Assembly (NCBI GenBank): GCA_965231025.1
Contig: OZ246407.1
Coordinates: 992,001 to 1,056,000, forward strand
DNA length: 64,000 bases
Direction of reading: 5' to 3'
From: PALSA-1335 sp965231025
GTDB taxonomy: Bacteria; Patescibacteriota; Gracilibacteria; UBA1369
The position numbers and the translations under genes are program-made. Below are positions 42,704 through 50,893 of the stretch, piece by piece. The notes below the pieces were generated by a model. The model had not been told where the DNA came from and made no database searches. It saw only the letters and a list, made by a program, of their open reading frames with translations. The first letter of the stretch is position 1. The number at the start of each line of letters is the position of its first letter.

Positions 42704-43183
42704 ATGCTCCAACTCCCGCGTGAAATACTCGTTTTTCTTGCTTCGATGATGCCCATCGGCGAACTTCGCGCAGGTATACCGCTCGGACTGTTATTGGGAA
42801 TGCCGGCGGAATCGGTCTTTTTTTGGGCGGAACTCGGAAACATCCTCATTATTCTCCTGCTTCTGAAAGCATTTGGACCGGTATCGGGCTGGCTGATGAA
42901 GCATTCGGTCTGGTGCAAACGGTTTTTCGAGAAACTTTTTAACCACACCCGGAAAAAACATTCGGAAAAATTTGAAAAAATGGGGGCGGTGTTCATCGTG
43001 ATGCTCGTGGCCATTCCGCTTCCCGGCACCGGGGCCTGGACGGGGGCGCTCCTGGCGTTTCTATTTGATCTTCCCTACTGGAAATCCATCGGCCTCATTC
43101 TCATCGGGAACATTATCGCCGGAATCCTGATCACGCTGGGATTCGGAGGCGCCATGGAGTTCACGAAAATTTTCATCAAATAA
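42704..43183 (+). CDS. Small multidrug export-like membrane protein (PF06695 type)
   Basis: 159 residues with about four hydrophobic segments. MMPIGELRAGIPLGLLLGM near the N-terminus and the PLPGTGAWTGALLAFLF segment are signatures of the putative small multidrug export family. A charged Lys/His-rich loop (about 78-92) separates the halves. The members' transport substrate is not established. A single gene before gap, with no terminator seen between them. Confidence 0.85.
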   Translation: MLQLPREILVFLASMMPIGELRAGIPLGLLLGMPAESVFFWAELGNILIILLLLKAFGPVSGWLMKHSVWCKRFFEKLFNHTRKKHSEKFEKMGAVFIVMLVAIPLPGTGAWTGALLAFLFDLPYWKSIGLILIGNIIAGILITLGFGGAMEFTKIFIK

Positions 43184-43276
43184 AGGATCGCATAAAAAAC
43201 AAACGAAAATATATACATTTCAAACAAAATTTCCCTACTGTAAAGAGTAATTGTCAATTGCTTTTGGCCGGGGAAG

Positions 43277-43305
43277 TTCGACATGCCTCACGGCCTGCAT
43301 ATATA
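43277..43305 (+). promoter_or_regulatory. Promoter of gap
   Basis: TTCGAC (43277-43282), 17 nt, TATATA (43300-43305), ending 34 nt before the ATG at 43339. Confidence 0.5.
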
Positions 43306-43338
43306 GTGTGCCCGGCATATTTCTTAACCCTCACATCA

Positions 43339-44346
43339 ATGAAAGCTCGTGTTGGTATTAACGGCTTCGGACGAATCGGACGGCAAATGTTCCGCATCGC
43401 CATGGACCGAAAGGATATTGAAATTGTTGCGATCAACAACCTCAGCGACAACGCAACCCTTGCCCACCTTTTGAAATACGACTCGAGCTACGGGACGCTG
43501 GATGCCGAAGTAACAACCGACGGACCGGGATACATTGTGGTGAACGGGAAGAAAATCAGATATTTCCAGGAAAAAGATCCGGCAAAAATCCCCTGGGGCG
43601 AAGAAAAAGTGGATATCGTTCTGGAGGCAACCGGCGTCTTCAACGACAAAGAAAACGGCGGCAAGCACCTGCGCGACACGGTAAAAAAAGTGATCTTCAC
43701 CGCCGCGGCAAAAGGCTCCGACGTGACCATGGTCATGGGCGTGAACGAGAAATCATATGACCCCGCAAAGCACCATCTGATCTCCAACGCTTCCTGCACC
43801 ACGAACTGCCTCGCACCGGTCGTAAAAGTCCTCAACGATAACCTCAAAATCAAACGGGGCATGATGACCACCGTCCACTCCTATACCAACGACCAGAACA
43901 TCCTGGATCTCCCGCACAAAGACCTCCGCCGAGCCCGCGCAGCAGCGCTTTCCATGATTCCGACCACCACCAACGCGGCAACCGCCGTCACCCTTGTTCT
44001 CCCGGAACTCACCGGAAAACTGAACGGCTACGCCATCCGCGTACCAACCGCGACCGTTTCCGTCGTTGACTTTGTCTGCGAGACCGAAAAATCCGCCACC
44101 GTTGAAGAGGTGAACGCTCTGTTTAAAAAAGCCGCAGCGGGTGAAATGAAGGGAATCCTGGACTACACCGAAGTCCCCCTCGTTTCCGTTGACTTCAAAG
44201 GAAATCCGAACTCATCTATTGTTGACGGACCGCTCACCATGATCATGGAAGGCAACATGATCAAAGTCGTGGCCTGGTACGACAACGAATGGGGTTATTC
44301 CGTCCGCGTGGTCGACCTGGCCGAAATGGTGGCAAGCAAGATGTAA
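43339..44346 (+). CDS. gap: Glyceraldehyde-3-phosphate dehydrogenase, type I
   Basis: 335 residues from the ATG at 43339. Oxidises glyceraldehyde-3-phosphate to 1,3-bisphosphoglycerate. NAD-binding GINGFGRIGR; catalytic Cys in ISNASCTTNCLAP; His in TVHSYTNDQ; WYDNEWGYS near the end. At the tip of the second strand the usual Asp of IND is Asn (VAINNLSD), a position that contacts the adenosine ribose, so NADP use is possible but not shown. It is followed 50 nt later by PEP carboxylase, probably on the same transcript. Confidence 0.97.
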   Translation: MKARVGINGFGRIGRQMFRIAMDRKDIEIVAINNLSDNATLAHLLKYDSSYGTLDAEVTTDGPGYIVVNGKKIRYFQEKDPAKIPWGEEKVDIVLEATGVFNDKENGGKHLRDTVKKVIFTAAAKGSDVTMVMGVNEKSYDPAKHHLISNASCTTNCLAPVVKVLNDNLKIKRGMMTTVHSYTNDQNILDLPHKDLRRARAAALSMIPTTTNAATAVTLVLPELTGKLNGYAIRVPTATVSVVDFVCETEKSATVEEVNALFKKAAAGEMKGILDYTEVPLVSVDFKGNPNSSIVDGPLTMIMEGNMIKVVAWYDNEWGYSVRVVDLAEMVASKM

Positions 44347-44396
44347 ACGTTAAAAACAAAACAAGGTCCAACTTCCCTGACCCCCTCTTTTCCCAT

Positions 44397-45920
44397 ATGT
44401 TCAATCCCCAAGCCAAACGAAAAATCCCCCACGTCATGGCCACCCAGCACCCGGACAACGCCGGAGTCCCCTTCTGGCACAACGAGGCCTTTGTGGGCGA
44501 ACAGTACGAAAACGAAGAAATCTACCAGAACTTTTTCCACCTGGGGGCCGACGAATACATGTGGGACTGGGAAGGCAAAATCGCGGATGAAGCCATCATC
44601 GAAAAGCTGATGGGCAAACACCTGGACGACTTCAGCAAAAAACAGCTCGGCCGCGACCTTTTTGTAACTCTCCGCATCCCGAACATCTGGGAAGAAAAAA
44701 CGTTTAAACTCGCCCGCACCTATATGAGCGTGCTCTCCGCGGCGGAACTCATGCAGTCGCTCAAGCTCAACAGTCCGCCGGTGTTCGAGTTCATCCTGCC
44801 CATGACCAAAAGAGCCGACCAGCTGATCCACATCCAGGATACGTTCCAGAAAACCGCCAAAGTCCACGAGGAAATTTTCAAAACCTCCGAATTCGGACAG
44901 GGGTACATCCACATAATTCCCCTCTTTGAAAGTATCGACGACCTGGCCGGCTGCGCCTCCGTCCTCACCGACTTCATCAACGCGCACAAAAAACAGTTCA
45001 AAAAAAATCCGGTCTATATGCGCCCGTTCATCGCCCGTTCGGACCCGGCGCTCAACGCGGGCTTTGTCCCGTCCGTCGTCGCAAGCCGCATGGCATTGCG
45101 CGAAATGTATCGAATGGAGAAAAAATTCGGCGTGCCGATGCATCCGATTATCGGGACCGGCTCGCTCCCCTTCCGCGGAGGCATCAACCCGGAAAATATT
45201 GAAAAAACGCTGGAGCAGTACCGGGGCATCAAGACCGTGACCATCCAGTCCGCATACCGTTACGATTACCCCCTGGACGATGTGAAAAAATCGCTCGACT
45301 ATATCAAGAAAACCCTTGCCGTAGACAGTCCCGTCACCTTCAGCGACGAAGAGTTCAACAAACTCAGGGAAATCAACGAGATCTTCAAAAATGCATACTG
45401 CCCGGTGATAGAAAAAGCCGCGGGCATGATCAACGAAATGGCGGCACAGGTGCCAAAACGCCGCTCCCGCATGCAGCACATCGGCCTCTTTGGATACAAC
45501 CGCGGCGTGGGCAAAACCACCCTCCCCCGCGCCATCAACTTCACGGCGGCCTGGTACAGCATGGGCGTACCGCCGGAGTTCATCGGAACGGGCCGCGCCC
45601 TCAAGATCGTCAAAGCCAAAGGACTCCTGCCCCTTTTGGAAAAACATTTCTTCACCCTGCGCTGGGAACTCAAGCACGCGGGCAAATATCTGAACATCGA
45701 AAACCTGGAAGATCTGGCCTCCAGACACCCGTGGGCAAAACTGGTGCTGGAAGACATCCTTCTCACCGCCGAAATCCTCAAAATCGAAATCGGCCCGCAA
45801 AAAGACCACCACTTCATCCACCGTAACCTTACCTCCACCATCATGCTCAAAAAACACATGGGGCTGGAGTTCGGCAAAGAACTGGTGGAAGCCGGTGTGA
45901 TGAGAAAAAGCCTGGGCTAA
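44397..45920 (+). CDS. ppcA: Phosphoenolpyruvate carboxylase, archaeal type
   Basis: 507 residues from the ATG at 44397, the length of archaeal-type PEPC (about 500) rather than bacterial PEPC (about 900). Carboxylates PEP to oxaloacetate. Seen: IPHVMATQHPDNA at the N-terminus (family signature), VFEFILPMTKRADQLIHI, MRPFIARSDPALNAGFVPSV, IIGTGSLPFRGGINP and YNRGVGKTTLPRAI. It replenishes C4 acids or feeds Asp synthesis. Archaeal-type PEPC is known in archaea, some clostridia and candidate phyla, so this gene may have been acquired by transfer. Follows gap by 50 nt. Confidence 0.95.
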   Translation: MFNPQAKRKIPHVMATQHPDNAGVPFWHNEAFVGEQYENEEIYQNFFHLGADEYMWDWEGKIADEAIIEKLMGKHLDDFSKKQLGRDLFVTLRIPNIWEEKTFKLARTYMSVLSAAELMQSLKLNSPPVFEFILPMTKRADQLIHIQDTFQKTAKVHEEIFKTSEFGQGYIHIIPLFESIDDLAGCASVLTDFINAHKKQFKKNPVYMRPFIARSDPALNAGFVPSVVASRMALREMYRMEKKFGVPMHPIIGTGSLPFRGGINPENIEKTLEQYRGIKTVTIQSAYRYDYPLDDVKKSLDYIKKTLAVDSPVTFSDEEFNKLREINEIFKNAYCPVIEKAAGMINEMAAQVPKRRSRMQHIGLFGYNRGVGKTTLPRAINFTAAWYSMGVPPEFIGTGRALKIVKAKGLLPLLEKHFFTLRWELKHAGKYLNIENLEDLASRHPWAKLVLEDILLTAEILKIEIGPQKDHHFIHRNLTSTIMLKKHMGLEFGKELVEAGVMRKSLG

Positions 45921-45965
45921 CTCCCCGCCGGAAATTGACTTCCAGAATCGTATTTCCCAGCCTCA

Positions 45966-46880
45966 ATGACCAATATCGTACCAGGCGCGCCCAGACCGGA
46001 TGATGATAATGAACTCTTCGGGGATGAAGCAACCAAACCGGCCAGCAGCCCCAGAAGTTCACGAGCCATTTTCCCACCGTCCTCCCCGGCTACTGCCTCA
46101 TACGTCCCGTCATCCATCTCCCAACCGCCAGTTCCAGATTTTGAACGTAAAATCGCCGCCGTTTCTCGTTCGACCAGGACCCGGCTCGAAGAACGGGGAT
46201 TCAAACCCAATACCCTGCCGGAAAACACCATCATCTGTTCCACAAGAATCGACTGGTTGCTTCAGAACCCGCTGAGCAGCACCCTGCCCCCTGCCATTAG
46301 AAACCGCTGGAAAAACGACAAAGTTCATCCCAGGGAGTTTCCCCTTCTCCGGCGGGCAATGGCCGTGGCGGATATCACCTTTATCGGAGACATCCCTGAC
46401 CTGGACCATCGGCAATTCATCCAAACCCTCACAGAGTATGGATTTGAAGAGGACATTCTGGATGTCATTCTCGAGTTTCTGGACTCCATTTATAGAAGGC
46501 TGGGAATCACCTTCGGCGTACCCATTGGAAAAAGTGAGCGAAAGCATTTTGAACTGCTCAAAGACCTGGCCACCGAAGAGTGCGATGCCCCTCCGCTCGG
46601 CGTTCTTCTTTCCCCTCTCTCCACGCTTCTTCAAAAAATCAAACCGGCAAAAATCAGGGACATCGTGAAATACAAACTCGAAGAGATTGGTTGCACGCTG
46701 ATCGGCGACTTTGTGGAACTGAGCGGACGTGACCTGGACAACTGCGACCTGAACGACGTCTACGCCCCCATGATCACGACCATGGTGGAAGGAATCGAAA
46801 AACTGGGGTTACGAATGGGGATGAAACTCACATCCGAAACCAAAAAAGCCATCCAGAGGCACAAAGCGATGCGGACCTGA
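45966..46880 (+). CDS. Protein with two RNA-polymerase-alpha-CTD-like helical domains
   Basis: 304 residues. A Pro/Ser-rich disordered N-terminus (about 1-60) is followed by a Lys/Arg helix. Two segments of about 55 residues then look like the alpha-CTD/helix-hairpin-helix fold: AVADITFIGDIPDLDHRQF with ILEFLDSIYRRLGITFG, and LEEIGCTLIGDFVELSGRDL with MVEGIEKLGLRMGM. Both follow the alpha-CTD pattern of a short helix, an I-x-x-(I/L)-G-D-h-x-x-L turn, and a closing helix ending L-G-(I/L)-x-x-G. This is by-eye similarity. If right, it could bind DNA or a transcription protein without polymerase membership. The next gene starts 16 nt after its stop. Confidence 0.55.
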   Translation: MTNIVPGAPRPDDDNELFGDEATKPASSPRSSRAIFPPSSPATASYVPSSISQPPVPDFERKIAAVSRSTRTRLEERGFKPNTLPENTIICSTRIDWLLQNPLSSTLPPAIRNRWKNDKVHPREFPLLRRAMAVADITFIGDIPDLDHRQFIQTLTEYGFEEDILDVILEFLDSIYRRLGITFGVPIGKSERKHFELLKDLATEECDAPPLGVLLSPLSTLLQKIKPAKIRDIVKYKLEEIGCTLIGDFVELSGRDLDNCDLNDVYAPMITTMVEGIEKLGLRMGMKLTSETKKAIQRHKAMRT

Positions 46881-46895
46881 TAGATTGACAAAAAC

Positions 46896-47738
46896 ATGGA
46901 AAAAGAGCATAATAAAGCCTTATTCCACGTCACAGAAAACATGGCCGAAACAGCCCATTCGATACCAGAAACCGGACACGACTCCGGCCATGATCAAACT
47001 CCAAAAAAATCGGAGAGTCTTTGGAAATGGCTCACCAGAAACGTGAAAGAACAGGTGGGCAAACTTCTGGGCTGGAACGAAGGCGCCCACGACCATGCGC
47101 ACGCACACGATTCCCACGGATCGAAGGAGGACGAGGCCAAAGCAGGAGATAGACTCAAAAAACTCGCGGTAAAAGAAGCGCAACTCGAAGAAGGCGAATT
47201 AAAAGGAGCGGAACTGCTGATCGAAAAATTCAAACCGGAACTCAAATACATTCTGTACCCCTGTTGCGCGACCCACAGCCTCAAAAAAACATTCCCGGAC
47301 AGTCATGTGACCTATGTTGATATTGATGAACGCTCAATAAACGCCCTCAAAAAAGCCGGATACGATGCCCATACCATGTCCGCCCTGGATTTCAAACCCG
47401 CGCATGACCCCGACCTGCTGGTCCTGCTCAACCAGAACCTCAAGAAGGAGGAGATCCATAAGGTTGCCGAACATGTGAAGCCGGGCAAATACGTACTGTG
47501 CAACGACTACCATCACGCCGCCGAAGCCATGATGAGCCACCCTGATTTCGAATTCGTGGGGATAGTGGAAAAATCCGGAACGTTTGACGGAAGAACCGGA
47601 GGAAACAAACTGGTCACCGAAAACCTGGAAAAATACTCAAAGAAAAAAGAAGGAAAAGCGACCCCCTTCCGGCGGAACTTTGAAGCCGGAGGCATCGACG
47701 ACTACTACTTCTTCCGCCGGAAAACCACAAAATCCTGA
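46896..47738 (+). CDS. Methyltransferase-like Rossmann protein with His-rich N-terminus
   Basis: 280 residues. The N-terminal 70 residues are hydrophilic, with a His-rich stretch HDHAHAHDSHG that could hold metal. From about 105 a Rossmann-like domain appears: LKYILYPCCATHSLKKTFP (in place of the Gly-rich SAM loop), VTYVDIDERSINALKKAGYD (acidic strand-2 end), then DPDLLVLLNQN and GKYVLCNDYHHA. It resembles class I SAM methyltransferases, but the Gly-rich motif is replaced by PCCATHS, so SAM binding is doubtful. Preceded by TTGACA only 6 nt before the ATG, and 16 nt after the alpha-CTD-like gene, so the two are likely one unit. Confidence 0.5.
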   Translation: MEKEHNKALFHVTENMAETAHSIPETGHDSGHDQTPKKSESLWKWLTRNVKEQVGKLLGWNEGAHDHAHAHDSHGSKEDEAKAGDRLKKLAVKEAQLEEGELKGAELLIEKFKPELKYILYPCCATHSLKKTFPDSHVTYVDIDERSINALKKAGYDAHTMSALDFKPAHDPDLLVLLNQNLKKEEIHKVAEHVKPGKYVLCNDYHHAAEAMMSHPDFEFVGIVEKSGTFDGRTGGNKLVTENLEKYSKKKEGKATPFRRNFEAGGIDDYYFFRRKTTKS

Positions 47739-47759
47739 CCCGGTCGCCCCCCGGGAACC

Positions 47760-47788
47760 TTGTTTCAAAGCCGAAAATATTGTATAAT
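47760..47788 (+). promoter_or_regulatory. Promoter of the 521-residue orphan gene
   Basis: TTGTTT (47760-47765), 17 nt, TATAAT (47783-47788), ending 34 nt before the ATG at 47822. Confidence 0.75.
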
Positions 47789-47821
47789 TATACCTTAAGG
47801 ATCAACAAGGTATTTTGCGAT

Positions 47822-49387
47822 ATGGAAAACAATAAACCCAAAAAACCGGTGCGTCCTGCAAGTAATGAGCGCAAGGAGAAAATCCGGAAAATTGCCGACG
47901 CCGAAAAAACAAAAATTTTGCAGAACAAAAGCCACCGGGAACGCCTTGAAAAAGGTCACGATCTCAAGAAAGCCATCGCGGAGTCGCCACTGCTGCAGGC
48001 GGACCACGAAGGCCTTTCCGACGAAGAAAAACAGATGAGATTTGAGGAGGACCTGATAACCGCGGAAGTAAGGCGGAGGGTTTCCAAAGTCATGTACGAA
48101 CAGGACAGACAGCTTTCCCCGGAAGAACAGGAAGAAATCATCGAACGGCAAATTGACCGGTACTACAACTCCAACATTCAGAATAATACTCTCCGGGCGC
48201 ACGTCGAAGCCCCCCACGGGACCAAAGCCTCGGAAAAGGTGGAAAAATGGTGCGAAACAAACAAAATATCCGACTACGAAACGAACACCAACGAAATAAC
48301 CGGGGAAACGACGAACTGGATGATTTTCAAACGCTCACGCCTCGTTGCGGACGTCAACAGCCTGCCAAAGGATGTTGAATCCTCATTGCGCTCGGAAGGA
48401 ACCGTGTATACCCAGGAAGACAACTTGAACGCGGTAAAGGCACAGCGGGACCTCACGAAAAAACTCTTGAGAGAACAGGACAACCTGGACGGAGAAGAAA
48501 AAGCAAAAAACCCGTACCTCGCCATTTATCTCCACGGAAAAGTGGACACCCGCGGCCACGACTTTGAAATTGCGGCTAAGGAGGAGAACGGGCAAGGGCC
48601 GATCGATCCCCTCCTGGCTTTCTGGATCGCCGAAAAACTCAAGGAAAAAGTCGCGGCCAAAGGACTCAAAAATCTCAAGGGGGAAACACCGACCGTGAAC
48701 GTGGTCGCCTACAAGGGTGCCTATTCCGGAAGCCCCGCTTTAACCCGGCTCCGGCACGGAGACGGGACTTTTGACTTCAAAGGATTCGGGAAAAACTTCC
48801 AGGCGCTCCAGCTTGAAGTGGGGGCGCACCTGCGCAAAACCAAACAGAAGGAACTTTCCGAAATCCTCAACGAACTCATGCAGGAATTCTCGGAGGAATT
48901 CAAAACCGCTGAAGATTACGCCAAAGCGGAAAAGTACCGTGAACCGTACGAAAAAAAACTCCAGAAAGAAAAGGACGACCTGTTCAGCACCAAAAACCTG
49001 GGTTTGAGCGAGGAGATACCGGAAGACAAAATAGCTCTCAGCAAAGCCCTGCGTGAAGCCCTGGAAGTCGACAAGGGTGACACCGTCACCGTCAACGGGA
49101 AAGAACTGCAAGTCATGATGATGAAAGCGGCGGACATGAAAAGCGGAATAACGATGATGTTGAACCCAAAACACAAGGAAGCCATCGGCGAAAAACTTCT
49201 GATCGAAGCGAAAACAACGAAAACGGCAACACAAGAACCGCAGGAAAAGACCACAGCAGAACCAGACACAAACAATAATCACGGGGAAAAGTCGCCCCAT
49301 GCCGAAGTAAAAAAGGAATCGACCTGGTCCAAAGTCAAAAAAAAGCTGAAATTCTTTTTCGGCCTGTTCGGAGGCGGGCACCATTAG
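47822..49387 (+). CDS. Large hydrophilic orphan protein, possible N-formylglutamate-amidohydrolase-like middle
   Basis: 521 residues from the ATG at 47822. A basic helical N-terminus (about 1-120) precedes a region (about 230-360) with YLAIYLHGKVDTRGHDFEIA, PTVNVVAYKGAYSGSPA and FQALQLEVGAHLRKT. This order (His-Gly after a strand, Asp, then a Gln-Leu-Glu strand and an Arg) faintly recalls the N-formylglutamate amidohydrolase family, though I would not name it so. A beta-rich segment (about 405-460) and a disordered Thr/Glu linker lead to a basic-hydrophobic end, KKKLKFFFGLFGGGHH. No signal peptide. It shares the LFG/GGG element with the orphan at 37334. Confidence 0.6.
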   Translation: MENNKPKKPVRPASNERKEKIRKIADAEKTKILQNKSHRERLEKGHDLKKAIAESPLLQADHEGLSDEEKQMRFEEDLITAEVRRRVSKVMYEQDRQLSPEEQEEIIERQIDRYYNSNIQNNTLRAHVEAPHGTKASEKVEKWCETNKISDYETNTNEITGETTNWMIFKRSRLVADVNSLPKDVESSLRSEGTVYTQEDNLNAVKAQRDLTKKLLREQDNLDGEEKAKNPYLAIYLHGKVDTRGHDFEIAAKEENGQGPIDPLLAFWIAEKLKEKVAAKGLKNLKGETPTVNVVAYKGAYSGSPALTRLRHGDGTFDFKGFGKNFQALQLEVGAHLRKTKQKELSEILNELMQEFSEEFKTAEDYAKAEKYREPYEKKLQKEKDDLFSTKNLGLSEEIPEDKIALSKALREALEVDKGDTVTVNGKELQVMMMKAADMKSGITMMLNPKHKEAIGEKLLIEAKTTKTATQEPQEKTTAEPDTNNNHGEKSPHAEVKKESTWSKVKKKLKFFFGLFGGGHH

Positions 49388-49393
49388 ACCTAT

Positions 49394-49434
49394 TTGTCAA
49401 AAGCCGCTTAGCACTCTATAATAGATAGTGCTTA
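49394..49434 (+). promoter_or_regulatory. hrcA promoter with imperfect CIRCE operator
   Basis: TTGTCA (49394-49399), 17 nt, TATAAT (49417-49422). TTAGCACTC (49408-49416), 9 nt, TAGTGCTTA (49426-49434) is a CIRCE with two mismatches in the right arm (consensus GAGTGCTAA). HrcA bound here would cover the -10 box and repress its own gene. Confidence 0.9.
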
Positions 49435-49464
49435 ACGCCTTTTCGGCGAATTGACCAATTCGTT

Positions 49465-50172
49465 ATGGACCGCAAACAGGAAGTTTTGAAAGCCATCATC
49501 CAGCATTTCATCCAGACGGGCGAACCCGTGGGATCGAACACCATCATCGTCAGTTACAAGTTTTCGGTGAGCCCGGCCACCATCCGCAACGACATGGCCG
49601 CGCTGGAACACGAAGAGTTTATTTTCCAGCCCCACACCTCCGCCGGACGCGTGCCAACGGACAAGGGATACCGAACCTACGTCAACGAACTCGCCGACGT
49701 GAATGCCGAAAGGGCCGGGGCTATCCAGGTGCTCCATGAACTCCAGCGGGAGTTTGCCGTGGAACGCGCCAAAGAAAAAATCTACGAAGGGGTTTCCCTC
49801 CTTTCACGCGCCACGCAGAACGTAAGCTTTGCCACACTTCCGGACAATGCCCGCACCTTTTACCTTGGCCTCTCCAACGTTTTGCGCCAACCCGAATTTT
49901 TGAACGACACCATGCGCGCGTCGCAGGTTATCGAAGTCCTGGAAAAGCATGACAATTTCGTGACCTTACTCAAAAAACTCCACATCGACGACACTATCCA
50001 AAGTTTTATCGGAAAAGAAAATATTCTTCCGCAAATCCAAAGCTGCAGCCTGATGGTCACCAAATATGAACTCAAAGGGTTCCACGGATACATCGGCCTT
50101 TTGGGCTCAACCCGCACCAACTACCCCTTCAACCAGGTCATCCTGGAAGAGGTCAAAAAAATGCTCACCTGA
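49465..50172 (+). CDS. hrcA: Heat-inducible transcription repressor HrcA (short form)
   Basis: 235 residues against about 340 in Bacillus. Binds CIRCE and represses chaperone genes. The winged helix is intact: VLKAIIQHFIQTGEPVGSNTI, VSPATIRNDMAALEHEEFIFQPHTSAGRVPTDKGYRTYV (quoted in part: SPATIRNDMAALEHEEFI and HTSAGRVPTDKGYRTYV). The dimer/GAF-like part is shortened, ending YELKGFHGYIGLLGSTRTNYPFN, which keeps the family's final IGPxRMxY-like motif. CIRCE sites in front of this gene and of dnaK support the call. grpE follows after an A/T-rich hairpin. Confidence 0.95.
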   Translation: MDRKQEVLKAIIQHFIQTGEPVGSNTIIVSYKFSVSPATIRNDMAALEHEEFIFQPHTSAGRVPTDKGYRTYVNELADVNAERAGAIQVLHELQREFAVERAKEKIYEGVSLLSRATQNVSFATLPDNARTFYLGLSNVLRQPEFLNDTMRASQVIEVLEKHDNFVTLLKKLHIDDTIQSFIGKENILPQIQSCSLMVTKYELKGFHGYIGLLGSTRTNYPFNQVILEEVKKMLT

Positions 50173-50232
50173 GAGCAGAATCTGAATTGCACCTTATTCC
50201 CCACCACGACACCTCCCCTTTCCCCACTCAAT

Positions 50233-50262
50233 AAAATCTAAAAAAAATAAATTTTAGATTTT
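50233..50262 (+). terminator. A/T-rich hairpin between hrcA and grpE
   Basis: AAAATCTAAAA (50233-50243), 8-nt loop, TTTTAGATTTT (50252-50262). Same core (AAAATCTAAAA) as the hairpin at 13303-13334. It could attenuate transcription into grpE or act in the leader. Confidence 0.45.
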
Positions 50263-50295
50263 TAGAATTTATTTCCTTCTCAGCAGACATACCCT

Positions 50296-50832
50296 ATGGA
50301 AGATAAAGATCAATCAACCGCGGCTTCCGGAGCCGCTGCCGCAAACAACGGCGACGCGGACCTCAACACGCTCAAACAGGAACTGGAAGACACCCAAAGC
50401 AAACTCAAGGAGATGACCACCATCACCCAGCACGCTCTGGCCGATCTGCAGAACTTTCGCCGCCGCGCCGACGAAGAACGCGCCGGCTACGTAGCATACG
50501 CCAACGCCGACCTCATGAACGAGCTCCTTCCGGTCCTGGAAAACATCAATAAGGCGCTCGCCCACGAACCCAAGGATGCTGAATGGATCAAGGGCGCCAC
50601 CCAGATTTTTCTGCAGTTCCAACAGTCCCTCCAGAAACGCGGCCTCACCCCGATAGAAGCAAAAGACAAGCCTTTCGACCCCAAAATCCATGAAGCCCTA
50701 ATGGTCGGACCCGGTCCAAAAGACCAGGTCGTGGAAGAGTACGAAAAAGGGTACACCCTCGGGGACAAGGTTCTCAAACGAAGCCGGGTCCGCGTCGGCA
50801 ATGGAGAAACAAGCGGAGAAACAGCGGCATAA
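50296..50832 (+). CDS. grpE: Nucleotide exchange factor GrpE
   Basis: 178 residues. Releases ADP from DnaK. An acidic, disordered N-terminus, a long coiled coil (LNTLKQELEDTQSKLKEM), DLQNFRRRADEERAGYVAYA, LLPVLENINKAL, and a beta wing with FDPKIHEALMVGPGPKDQVVEEYEKGY (quoted in part: KIHEALMVGPGPKDQVVEEY) then GDKVLKRSRVRVG. All match GrpE. Downstream of hrcA in CIRCE control; dnaK is 4 kb away with its own CIRCE, so the usual hrcA-grpE-dnaK-dnaJ operon is broken up. No dnaJ lies in the window. Confidence 0.96.
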   Translation: MEDKDQSTAASGAAAANNGDADLNTLKQELEDTQSKLKEMTTITQHALADLQNFRRRADEERAGYVAYANADLMNELLPVLENINKALAHEPKDAEWIKGATQIFLQFQQSLQKRGLTPIEAKDKPFDPKIHEALMVGPGPKDQVVEEYEKGYTLGDKVLKRSRVRVGNGETSGETAA

Positions 50833-50840
50833 CCCATAAG

Positions 50841-50878
50841 AAAAGCCCCGGATCCGGACAGGACCCCCGGGGCTTTTT
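50841..50878. terminator. Bidirectional terminator after grpE
   Basis: AAAAGCCCCGG (50841-50851) pairs with CCGGGGCTTTTTT ending near 50879. It lies between the converging grpE and SLH genes. Confidence 0.88.
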
Positions 50879-50893
50879 TCATTTCAACATCTT

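Noticed and set aside
44295..45857. 520-codon open frame antisense to the PEP carboxylase gene
   Set aside because: It mirrors the codon bias of ppcA; its protein has no recognisable motif, whereas the plus frame is a complete enzyme.
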